DNA of 27,754 bases, taken from contig CAZQXD010000058.1 of NCBI GenBank assembly GCA_964597315.1, forward strand, positions 1 to 27,754. The letters run 5' to 3'. This DNA comes from CAZQXD01 sp964597315 (GTDB taxonomy: Bacteria; Pseudomonadota; Gammaproteobacteria; Competibacterales; Competibacteraceae). A program made the position numbers and the translations under genes. Under the pieces are notes generated by a model. It did no database searches and was not told the DNA's origin. It saw only the letters and a list, made by a program, of their open reading frames with translations. Shown here one piece after another: positions 14,720-21,591 of this stretch (within the stretch, counting starts at the first letter, position 1; the number at the start of each line of letters is the position of its first letter).

Positions 14720-15696
14720 GGCCCAAAGCCCCGGCCCAGTCGCTCGGCGGCGTCTTCATGGGTGCCCAAGGCCAGCCAAGGCACGGCCCGACGGCGCAGC
14801 AACTTCCGCACCCGGCCGTGATGGGCGGCGAAATGCTGCTCGTAGCCGTGGCGGCGGGCGGCGGATTCGGTGTCGAGCATCCCCCAATCCTGGCCGTCGG
14901 TGATGCCATAGCGGCCGGGAGGCGGTGGGGCCAGTTCCAGGGGATCGACCAACTGTACGGCGGCCACGTCATTATGTCGGCGCAGCCAGGTCAGATGCTG
15001 GTCGCTGTCCTCGTCCAGGGAATAGAAATCACTGAGCAGCACCACTAGGCTGCCGGGGCGGGCCACCCGGCGCAGCCGCTTGAGGGCTTCCCCCAGACCG
15101 CCCTCCACCGTCAGGCTGGGTCGATCGGCAGGTTCGGCCCAACGGGCCAACTCCCGGATCAGCCGCAGTACTCCCCGTCGGCCTCCCGTTGGGCGCAGTT
15201 CTTGGTGGTTTATCCCGTCGAACAAGAACGCGCCGATCCGGTCGCCCCGGCGCACCGTGGCCCAGCCCAGCAGGGCGGCGGCCCGGGCGGCGGCCACGGA
15301 CTTGAAGGCCACCCGGGTGCCGAAGAACATGGACGGGCTGAAATCCAGCAGTAGGATCACCGGCCGCTCTCGTTCTTCCTGATAGAGTTTGGTATGGGGC
15401 CGACCCGTGCGGGCGGTGACCCGCCAGTCCATGGTGCGGATATCGTCTCCGGGCTGGTAGTTGCGGGATTCTTGATAGTCCACCCCCCGGCCCCGGAACC
15501 GGGATGGGTGCGGGCCGGCGGTGTAGGAGGTGGCCGGGCGGCGGCTATCCAGGCGTATGCCTCCGGCCCGTGGCCGTAGCCGGATCAGCTCGTCCACCTC
15601 CACCCGTACCCCATTGCCCAGGGGCATAGGCGGCGGTGGGGCGAGCTTTGCGGATCGCCAGGGTAGGCCCAGGCTCAGACGTCGCCACAGGGTCAA
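14716..15696 (-). CDS. DUF58 domain-containing VWA-like protein
   Basis: A soluble protein of up to 326 residues. It contains the DUF58 hallmark GRGVDYQESRNYQPGDDIRTMDWRVTARTGRPHTKLYQEE, read here in two adjoining parts around residues 69-108, then the MIDAS-like strand VILLLDFSPSMFFGT and LVVLLSDFYSLDEDSD. DUF58 proteins work with MoxR AAA+ ATPases and are thought to link the ATPase to membrane VWA partners. The start is uncertain. A TTG at 15696 overlaps the stop of moxR as TTGA and gives the full domain plus an N-terminal arm. An internal ATG (MPLGNGVRVEVDEL) would remove about 23 residues and still keep DUF58 complete. No strong ribosome binding site decides between them. Confidence 0.87.
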   Translation of the reverse strand: MTLWRRLSLGLPWRSAKLAPPPPMPLGNGVRVEVDELIRLRPRAGGIRLDSRRPATSYTAGPHPSRFRGRGVDYQESRNYQPGDDIRTMDWRVTARTGRPHTKLYQEERERPVILLLDFSPSMFFGTRVAFKSVAAARAAALLGWATVRRGDRIGAFLFDGINHQELRPTGGRRGVLRLIRELARWAEPADRPSLTVEGGLGEALKRLRRVARPGSLVVLLSDFYSLDEDSDQHLTWLRRHNDVAAVQLVDPLELAPPPPGRYGITDGQDWGMLDTESAARRHGYEQHFAAHHGRVRKLLRRRAVPWLALGTHEDAAERLGRGFGP

Positions 15697-16697
15697 GGCA
15701 CTGGCACCCGGCGCAGCAATTCGCCGATGAAGTCGTCTGGCCCCACCCCATCGGCCTCGGCTTCGAAGGACATCAGCACCCGGTGGCGCAGTACGTCGAA
15801 GGCCACGGCGTGGATATCCTCCGGGGATACGTAGTCCCGCCCGGCCAGCCAGGCATGGGCGCGGGCGCAGCGGTCCAGGGCGATAGTGCCCCGGGGGCTG
15901 GACCCGAAGCCCACCCAGCGGGGTAAGTCGTCTCCGTAAGCCCGGGGATCGCGGGTGGCCAGGGTCAGTTCCACCAGGTAGTCCTCCAACTGGGGCGCCA
16001 AGTGCAGCTCCAGCACCGCCCGCTGGGCCTGGAACACCTGCTCCTGGGTGAGTAGCACAGCGGGGGCGGCGGCATGGGCAATCTGATCCAGAACCTGGGC
16101 GCGGGCCAGATGCAGGATCGCCCGCTCGCTGCCTGGGTCCGGGTAGCCGATGCGCACATGCATCAGAAACCGGTCCAACTGGGCCTCGGGCAGGGGATAG
16201 GTGCCCTCCTGCTCGATGGGGTTTTGGGTAGCCATGACCAAAAACAGCCGGGGCAGGGGGTAGGTGACCTGGCCCACCGTCACCTGCCGCTCGCCCATGG
16301 CCTCTAAGAGCGCCGACTGGACCTTGGCGGGCGCCCGGTTGACCTCGTCGGCCAGGATCAGGTTATGGAACACGGGTCCCCGCTGGAACTCGAAGGCTCC
16401 GGTCTGGGGCCGAAAGATGTCGGTGCCCGTCAGGTCTGCGGGCAGCAGATCGGGGGTGAACTGCAAGCGGTGGAAGTCCCCCTCGATGCGCACCGCCAGT
16501 TCCTTGATGGCGGTGGTCTTGGCCAGTCCTGGCGCCCCTTCCACCAGCAAATGGCCGTCGGCCAGCAGGGCGATCAACAGCCGGTCCACCAAGGTCCGCT
16601 GACCGATGATGCGGGTTTCCAGTTGCTCCCGCAATTGGGCGAAGGCGGTCGCTAGGGCGTCGATCCTGTTGTCTGGAGCGGGGGTTGCGTCGTTCAT
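15693..16697 (-). CDS. MoxR-family AAA+ ATPase
   Basis: A 334-residue cytosolic AAA+ ATPase. Walker A is GAPGLAKT (residues 54-61) and Walker B is NLILADEVNRAPAKVQSALL. The sensor-1 region is ATQNPIEQEGTYPLPEAQLDRF, and the C-terminal lid carries SPRGTIALDRCARAHAWLAGRDYVSPED, all diagnostic of MoxR. It is predicted to remodel or activate the VWA proteins encoded downstream (MRP/RavA-like chaperone role). I start at the ATG at 16697 (MNDATPAPD) because AGGA lies upstream. A TTG at 16727 is in frame but has less support. It is the first gene of the seven-gene minus-strand block, so a promoter is expected in the 178-nt spacer towards the PEP-CTERM-like gene. Confidence 0.92.
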   Translation of the reverse strand: MNDATPAPDNRIDALATAFAQLREQLETRIIGQRTLVDRLLIALLADGHLLVEGAPGLAKTTAIKELAVRIEGDFHRLQFTPDLLPADLTGTDIFRPQTGAFEFQRGPVFHNLILADEVNRAPAKVQSALLEAMGERQVTVGQVTYPLPRLFLVMATQNPIEQEGTYPLPEAQLDRFLMHVRIGYPDPGSERAILHLARAQVLDQIAHAAAPAVLLTQEQVFQAQRAVLELHLAPQLEDYLVELTLATRDPRAYGDDLPRWVGFGSSPRGTIALDRCARAHAWLAGRDYVSPEDIHAVAFDVLRHRVLMSFEAEADGVGPDDFIGELLRRVPVP

Positions 16698-16822
16698 GGG
16701 GTCAGAAATCCTGAATACGGCTGCCAATCGTACTAGAATCGACGCCCGCCCCGCACCCCGGCGCGGTCTATGCCGGGAAAGCCAGGCCCAAAGGGCGCCG
16801 CCAATGCCAGGTTGTTATCCAG

Positions 16823-16843
16823 GCCGCCAAGCAAAGCGGCGGC
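16823..16843. other. Hairpin between the PEP-CTERM-like gene and moxR
   Basis: GCCGCC (16823-16828) and GGCGGC (16838-16843) can pair around a 9-nt loop, about 33 nt past the stop of the PEP-CTERM-like gene. No U-run follows, so any terminator role would be weak or Rho-assisted. The rest of this 178-nt spacer must hold the moxR promoter, for which I found no clear hexamers. Confidence 0.3.
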
Positions 16844-16875
16844 GACCCCGAGGCAAGCGCGCCCGGCTGCTAATC

Positions 16876-17589
16876 TTAGTTGGCGCGACGATAGCGGGCC
16901 AGTCCCACCAGCCCCCCGACGCCCAGCAACAAGGCGAGGGTGGGTGGGCCAGCCACGGCCACCGGGGTGGGTAAGGGACCGTTGCCGGTGGCGGTGGTGG
17001 CGCCGTTACTCAGGGCGTACTGGCCGCTGGGACCGCTGGGGGGCTGGGTGGTCTGCCAGAAGAAACTCACGGTTTCTCCCGTGTCCCAGTCGCCGTTGGC
17101 CACGGTCCAGGTCAGACTGCCGTCGGGGAGCCGTTCGATGGTGAAGGCCCCTGATGCGCCCAAGACAGCGACGGCGTCGCTGAACCGATAGCCGGCCACA
17201 CCGGTAAAGCCCGAGGCCGGGAAATTCAAGCGGAATTCGCTGGCCCCGTCAAAGGCCGAGACCGGACCGGGAGCTGGAAACGGCGGGTCGTTGGTGGTGT
17301 CGGCGCCCGGGGTGACAGTATGGACATAGGTATAAATCGTCCCGGCTGGGTTGGAGGGGGGCGTGCAGGCGGAAAAGCCATCGGGGCAGGCGACGCTACT
17401 GATCAGGTCGCCCAGATTGTTCGCGCCCGCCGCCAGGGACACGTTCACTTCGGGACCGACCGGGCCGACGATCTTGGGACCGAGACTCAGGCTGTCCAGG
17501 TCCACGGCGGTAATGGGGACACCCCCGGCCGCGCCGGCGTTCAGGGCGAGTAATCCCAGCAGGGGCAAGGCGGAAGAAGAAAAGCGCAT
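16876..17589 (-). CDS. Secreted protein with PEP-CTERM-like sorting tail
   Basis: A 237-residue exported protein of unknown function. It begins with a Sec signal peptide (MRFSSSALPLLGLLALNAGAA), followed by a Gly/Pro/Ser/Thr-rich extracellular body with one close cysteine pair (SVACPDGFSACTPP). The C-terminus reads GPPTLALLLGVGGLVGLARYRRAN, a tripartite proline motif, hydrophobic helix and basic end. That is the layout of exosortase-processed PEP-CTERM proteins, but the central Pro-Glu-Pro is replaced by Gly-Pro-Pro. Exosortase is not encoded in this window. The ATG at 17589 is preferred because AAGGAGC lies just upstream; an in-frame TTG at 17604 lies just before that ribosome binding site. 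Codon use looks like that of the neighbours. Confidence 0.65.
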   Translation of the reverse strand: MRFSSSALPLLGLLALNAGAAGGVPITAVDLDSLSLGPKIVGPVGPEVNVSLAAGANNLGDLISSVACPDGFSACTPPSNPAGTIYTYVHTVTPGADTTNDPPFPAPGPVSAFDGASEFRLNFPASGFTGVAGYRFSDAVAVLGASGAFTIERLPDGSLTWTVANGDWDTGETVSFFWQTTQPPSGPSGQYALSNGATTATGNGPLPTPVAVAGPPTLALLLGVGGLVGLARYRRAN

Positions 17590-17951
17590 GGTGAGCTCCT
17601 TCAAGTATCGCGGCGTCGAGCCGCCAAATCAGGTGGGCAGACTTTTGGGCCTATTTGAGTATCGCACAGGGCGGACTCGAATGACCGGTGCGGCCCTTTT
17701 GGATACGCGTAAAAGCGTGTTTCCCAAACGCCACCAGGGCCGGGCGGCAGATACGCCCGGGCGCTCTGATCCGGCTGCTAAGGCGGCCTTCAAACATGAC
17801 CTCTGCCCTGTTTAGGTGCATAGTATAGGCGCCCGGTGCATTCCGCTGGCGCTTAGATAGGGTTTTACCCTCCGATAGCTCGAAAAACGCCGGTGCTGGC
17901 GAAAATTTTGCATGTTCCGTTCCCGGTTTAACGGCATCGAGGTTCGCGGCC
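17590..17951. other. Divergent intergenic region, no gene seen
   Basis: The 362-nt spacer separates the minus-strand PEP-CTERM-like gene from the plus-strand cyclic-nucleotide/acyltransferase gene, so it should contain two outward promoters. I could not identify convincing -35/-10 pairs. It holds a tandem TGCAT/GGCGC element (listed separately) and a small AGGG-TTTT-ACCCT hairpin near 17861-17874. No open frame in it has a plausible ribosome binding site and composition. Confidence 0.6.
17815..17852. repeat. Tandem 20-bp element, GGTGCAT-N6-GGCGC twice
   Basis: GGTGCAT occurs at 17815-17821 and 17835-17841, each followed after six bases by GGCGC (17828-17832 and 17848-17852). The exact 20-bp period is close to two helical turns, which suits a pair of protein-binding sites on one face of the DNA. 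The same two words recur in the spacers at 5654 and 8563. It lies about 100 nt upstream of the plus-strand gene. Confidence 0.45.
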
Positions 17952-19913
17952 ATGGGGATCGCTAAATTGTTCAAGGGGCCGGAGTGGCGGGGAATAGCCG
18001 CCGCCACTCTCAAAACACTGGAAGCCGCCGCCACCGAAGTGCGGCTCGACAAACGTCAGTACGTCACCCGTCAATACCATCCGGCCGAGTATTTCTATCT
18101 GCTGGTTTCCGGGGGTGTGGCTCACTATATTCGCTTGGAAGACAGCGCCGAGGATCTCAAGGTGGGGGCTATCGATCGGCCACTTACCCCTATCGGCTGG
18201 TCTGGCTTCCAGCCCCCGGGGCGCTACGCTACCTCGGTGCGCTGCTCCCGGGACAGCGTGTTGTTGCGCTGGTCTCAGGGGGACTTGTTCGCGCTGTTCG
18301 AGGCTGATCCGGTGTTTGGGCGGCGGCTGTTGCGCCTGACCGTGGACACGGGTATGGAACTGCTGCGCCAGGCTCGAGCGCAACTGGACGAATCGGCCCG
18401 GGAGCATTGGGATTTCAGCCCCGTTTCAGGCGATGAGGACGCCAGCGCAGCGCCCCCACCCAACCTGGATCTGCTGGAGCTGTTGCGCCGCTCGCCGTTT
18501 TTTGGAGTGTTGCCCGAGGACTGGCTGCAGGCGCTGTTACCCCTGGCCGAGGCCAGGGACTACCCGCGTGGGGAACGATTGTTTGACGAGCATAGCCCGG
18601 CCGAGCATCTATACGTGCTGGGCAGTGGCGCGGTGGCTCTGGGCTTCGACGCCGGGCGCGGGCCTCGTTATTTCCACACCTTGTTCAATCCGGGCCAAGT
18701 GGTGGATTGGGCTGTCCTGCTGCCCGGCGACGGCCATCAGTTCACGGCCGTGGCCGCCCGGGACATCCGGGTCTACTGCTTCGATCGCCATGCACTGGAA
18801 TCCCTGATCGGGGAACAGCCAGCTTTGGGGCTGGCCCTATCCCAGCGCCTGCTATGGCTGCTCAGCAACCATTTGCGCTCCCTGCGTGTGCGGTTGATCT
18901 CCCTGCGGGGTAAACGGGAGCGACCGGCCATCCGCAATCTTCTGGAACAAAGCGGGCCACGCTTGGCCATCGACTCCCCGTTGCATAAAGTGCCCCATCT
19001 GCTGGAGGATCGCCTGACCCTAGCCGATGCTTTCGCCAGTTTGCGCGCCATGCGCGACACAGGCAGCGCCCTGGAGCGCAGCCTGGCTGGCCTCTGTCTG
19101 GATATTCTCCAAGAGACCCGCCGGGAGTCGGATTTTTTTCAGGGCCTTAAAGGGATTTACCGATTGGTGGTCGAGGCGCCCCTGGAGCAGGCTCCCGAGG
19201 AAACCCGCCGTCAGTGCGCTGTGGCCTGCATCGAGCTGTTCTCCCGTACCCGCCACCAGGTGCTGGGGGAGGAACACCTGCCGGCCCGGTCTGGCCATAT
19301 CTTTATTCTTAATCACCTGGCCAATCATCCCTGGAACACTTTTCCCAACCGTTTTCAGATCACCCTGGACGCCCATTTCGTGAGCAGCCTGCTACTGTAC
19401 CGCCGCTACAGCGACCCGGGGGTGTGGGTGGTGCGTAAGAGCCGGGGCGAGGAATACGGCCATCAGTACTATTACAACCGGCTGGGCCATATCCATGATC
19501 CTACCGGAGAGAATGAATCGCCGAGGGCGGAGCCTATGGTCATGGGCCGGGACCGGTTTTACCGGGACGCCGCCGAACAGTTGCGAGCCGGGCGCAATCT
19601 GGTGATCTACCCGGAGGGGGGGAGTCGCCCCTGTCAAGAATCTCCGGGGCCACTGCGACCCGAGGCTTTTCAACTGGCCATGAGCCTGGACCCAGAGCCG
19701 CTGATCGTGCCGGTGGCGGTGGCCAATTTTGATCTACGGGTTAATCAGGCGGTATTCACGGCGGTGGTCAAGCCGCCGCTCAGGGTTTCCGAGCGGGTGA
19801 GCGGAGGACAGCCCAAGGCGTTGCGGATATTTCTGGATGAGTTACGCCACAGTTACCAGAAGTGGGTGCAAGAGGCGGTGGCCTTGGGGGAGAGGGCGGC
19901 AGGGGGTCAATAG
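17952..19913 (+). CDS. Tandem cyclic-nucleotide-binding-like domains fused to a PlsC-like acyltransferase
   Basis: A 653-residue protein. Residues of about 10-150 and 165-310 form two Crp-like cyclic nucleotide-binding folds; the second shows FDEHSPAEHLYVLGSGAVAL and GQVVDWAVLLPGDGHQFTAV. Neither has the usual phosphate-binding cassette with FGE and PRxA, so ligand binding is doubtful. A helical linker follows, then a PlsC/LPLAT-like region from about 420, with FILNHLANHPWNTFPN (NH at 454-455) in place of NHxxxxD and VIYPEGGSRP (PEG at 554-556) as the conserved substrate motif. The aspartate of the HX4D motif is absent. A phospholipid or glycerol-phosphate acyltransferase controlled by a sensory module is the simplest guess. 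The ATG at 17952 has a GAGG about 11 nt upstream. It is apparently transcribed alone. Confidence 0.72.
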   Translation: MGIAKLFKGPEWRGIAAATLKTLEAAATEVRLDKRQYVTRQYHPAEYFYLLVSGGVAHYIRLEDSAEDLKVGAIDRPLTPIGWSGFQPPGRYATSVRCSRDSVLLRWSQGDLFALFEADPVFGRRLLRLTVDTGMELLRQARAQLDESAREHWDFSPVSGDEDASAAPPPNLDLLELLRRSPFFGVLPEDWLQALLPLAEARDYPRGERLFDEHSPAEHLYVLGSGAVALGFDAGRGPRYFHTLFNPGQVVDWAVLLPGDGHQFTAVAARDIRVYCFDRHALESLIGEQPALGLALSQRLLWLLSNHLRSLRVRLISLRGKRERPAIRNLLEQSGPRLAIDSPLHKVPHLLEDRLTLADAFASLRAMRDTGSALERSLAGLCLDILQETRRESDFFQGLKGIYRLVVEAPLEQAPEETRRQCAVACIELFSRTRHQVLGEEHLPARSGHIFILNHLANHPWNTFPNRFQITLDAHFVSSLLLYRRYSDPGVWVVRKSRGEEYGHQYYYNRLGHIHDPTGENESPRAEPMVMGRDRFYRDAAEQLRAGRNLVIYPEGGSRPCQESPGPLRPEAFQLAMSLDPEPLIVPVAVANFDLRVNQAVFTAVVKPPLRVSERVSGGQPKALRIFLDELRHSYQKWVQEAVALGERAAGGQ

Positions 19914-19918
19914 GGCAT

Positions 19919-19972
19919 GGCGACGCCCCGCAGCGGGTTGTGGTTTTTGTCGTTCCCGGGAGGGGCGTCGCC
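19919..19972. other. Perfect 11-bp inverted repeat upstream of znuC
   Basis: GGCGACGCCCC (19919-19929) and GGGGCGTCGCC (19962-19972) pair perfectly across a 32-nt loop, in which CGGG and CCCG can extend the fold. It begins 5 nt after the stop of the acyltransferase fusion and ends 54 nt before the znuC start. No U-run follows the stem, so it is not a standard intrinsic terminator. It may be a leader structure, a 3' stabiliser, or an operator-like site. Confidence 0.5.
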
Positions 19973-20026
19973 ACACCGCCGGAACGTGGTATACACTTTT
20001 TATTTTTGCTCCAGCAGGGCATCCCC

Positions 20027-20821
20027 ATGAATCAGCCCATGTCATCAATGGGACCCGAGACGGTCGGGGAGTTGTTGACCGTCAGCGGCGTCAGCCTGTC
20101 CATCCATGGGCAGCCGGTGTTGCGGGATGTTTCCCTGACCGTGAGCGACGGGCAGATTGTTACCCTGATCGGACCCAACGGCGCTGGCAAATCCACCCTG
20201 GTGCGGGTGATCCTGGGATTGATGAGGGCCGATGCCGGGGATATCCGCCTGCGGTCGGGCATTCGCATCGGCTATATGCCCCAGCGCCTGGTGGTGGACG
20301 AGACCCTGCCTCTGACCGTGGGCCGGTTTGTGGCCTTGGGAGCCCGGGCCGCCCGGGGACGGCTTCGGGAAGTGCTGGAGGAGGCTGGCATCGCCCGGCT
20401 TGCGGACTATCCGGTGCAGGCCATTTCCGGGGGGGAGATGCAGCGGGTGTTGCTGGCCCGGGCCTTGTTGCGAGACCCTGATCTGCTGGTGTTGGACGAA
20501 CCGGTGCAGGCGGTGGACGTGGGTGGCCAGTATGCCTTGTACGACCTCATCAAGCGCATCCGCCGCCGCCGCGGCTGCGGCATCCTCATGGTTTCCCACG
20601 ATCTGCACCTGGTCATGGCGGCCACTGATCAGGTGATCTGCCTCAACCGTCATGTCTGCTGCGCCGGGCACCCGGAGAGTATCAGCCGGGACCCCGCCTA
20701 TCTGGAGCTATTCGGTCGCGAAGGGGTAGGGCGCCTGGCCGTTTATCATCATCATCATGATCATCGCCATACCCTGGGCGGAAAGGTGGCCCGGCCCGCC
20801 GCCGAGGATCTGGATGGTTGA
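20027..20821 (+). CDS. znuC: Zinc/metal ABC transporter ATPase (ZnuC-type), without permease or binding protein nearby
   Basis: A 264-residue ATPase that would power uptake of zinc (or manganese) through a ZnuB-type permease at the inner membrane. Walker A GPNGAGKS is at 49-56, the Q-loop region is GYMPQRLVVDETLPLTV, the signature is ISGGEMQRVLLARALL, and Walker B is LLVLDEPVQAVD. The end holds the family's switch text SHDLHLVMAATDQVICLNRHVCCAGHP and a histidine-rich tail YHHHHDHRH, typical of ZnuC. No znuA, znuB or zur is seen on either side. The ATG at 20027 gives the standard N-terminus; a second ATG 12 bases later is possible. A longer in-frame frame upstream would overlap the previous gene and its hairpin, so it was not used. 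Confidence 0.87.
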   Translation: MNQPMSSMGPETVGELLTVSGVSLSIHGQPVLRDVSLTVSDGQIVTLIGPNGAGKSTLVRVILGLMRADAGDIRLRSGIRIGYMPQRLVVDETLPLTVGRFVALGARAARGRLREVLEEAGIARLADYPVQAISGGEMQRVLLARALLRDPDLLVLDEPVQAVDVGGQYALYDLIKRIRRRRGCGILMVSHDLHLVMAATDQVICLNRHVCCAGHPESISRDPAYLELFGREGVGRLAVYHHHHDHRHTLGGKVARPAAEDLDG

Positions 20822-20831
20822 ACCAAGGGTG

Positions 20832-20860
20832 CTGTCACGGGAATGTCATCTTGCTGACAT
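20832..20860 (+). promoter_or_regulatory. Pho box upstream of phoB
   Basis: Three 7-mers at exact 11-bp spacing, CTGTCAC (20832), ATGTCAT (20843) and CTGACAT (20854), match the PhoB-binding direct repeat CTGTCAT-N4-CTGTCAT. They sit in place of a -35 element, with a TTTAATAG stretch just downstream as a possible -10. The phoB start lies 36 nt further. This predicts autoregulation of phoB-phoR under phosphate limitation. Confidence 0.85.
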
Positions 20861-20896
20861 TTAATAGCGGTCTGCCGAGGAGAACAGCCTGCGACA

Positions 20897-21589
20897 ATGA
20901 GTATTAAGACCATTTTGATTGTGGAAGACGAGCAACCGATCCGGGAGATGATCGGGTTTGCGCTCGGCGGGGCCGGATATCAAGTCCACGAGGCCGCCGA
21001 TGCGCGCCAGGCTCAGTCCCTGATCGCCGACCGACGCCCGGATCTGATCCTACTGGATTGGATGCTGCCGGGGGGCAGTGGCATCGACTATGCCCGGCGT
21101 CTCAAAAAAGAGGAACTGACCCGGGAGATACCGATCATCATGCTCACCGCCCGGAGCGAAGATGAGGATAAGGTTTTGGGTTTGGATAGCGGCGTCGACG
21201 ACTACGTGACCAAACCGTTCTCACCCCGGGAGTTGGTGGCTCGCATCAAGGCGGTGCTGCGTCGGGGCGGCGCCCAGGGCGACGGGGAGTCGTTGGAGGC
21301 GAAGGGTTTGAAACTGGATATCGCCAGCCATCGGGTGACCGCTTTCGAGGCCACGCTAGATATGGGTCCCACGGAATACCGGCTGCTGGCGTTCTTTATG
21401 TCACACCCGGAGCGGGTCTACAGTCGTGGCCAACTCCTGGACCGGGTATGGGGCAGCAACGTCTATGTGGAGGAGCGCACCGTAGACGTACACATCCGCC
21501 GACTGCGCAAGATCCTGGAACATTCCGGCCACGCTTGCCTGATCCAGACCGTGCGCGGCGTGGGCTACCGTTTTTCCACGAGGGACTGA
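20897..21589 (+). CDS. phoB: Phosphate regulon response regulator PhoB
   Basis: A 230-residue OmpR-class DNA-binding response regulator that activates phosphate-starvation genes. The receiver domain has the acidic pocket E10-D11, phospho-acceptor Asp54 (ILLDWMLPGG), Thr84 and Lys106 (VTKPFSP). The winged-helix domain ends in ERTVDVHIRRLRKILEHSGHACLIQTVRGVGYRF, the classical PhoB DNA-recognition region. DWMLPG and SGVDDYVTKPFSPRELVARIKAVLRR are diagnostic. GAGGAG lies about 14 nt before the ATG, somewhat long for a ribosome binding site. The TGA is followed almost at once by phoR, so the two form one operon controlled by the upstream Pho box. Confidence 0.97.
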   Translation: MSIKTILIVEDEQPIREMIGFALGGAGYQVHEAADARQAQSLIADRRPDLILLDWMLPGGSGIDYARRLKKEELTREIPIIMLTARSEDEDKVLGLDSGVDDYVTKPFSPRELVARIKAVLRRGGAQGDGESLEAKGLKLDIASHRVTAFEATLDMGPTEYRLLAFFMSHPERVYSRGQLLDRVWGSNVYVEERTVDVHIRRLRKILEHSGHACLIQTVRGVGYRFSTRD

Positions 21590-21591
21590 GC

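Noticed and set aside
10000..15700. Many long antisense and alternate-frame open frames across the Bat region
   Set aside because: They mirror the high-GC coding frames of the Bat genes, show Arg/Pro/Gly-rich biased composition, and lack recognisable domains or ribosome binding sites.
17651..18052. A 133-residue minus-strand frame upstream of the acyltransferase fusion
   Set aside because: It overlaps the real plus-strand start, has no good ribosome binding site and no family features.
19981..20026. A possible Zur operator around GTGGTATACAC before znuC
   Set aside because: It does not match the GTTATANTATAAC core of gammaproteobacterial Zur boxes and has only a short central palindrome.
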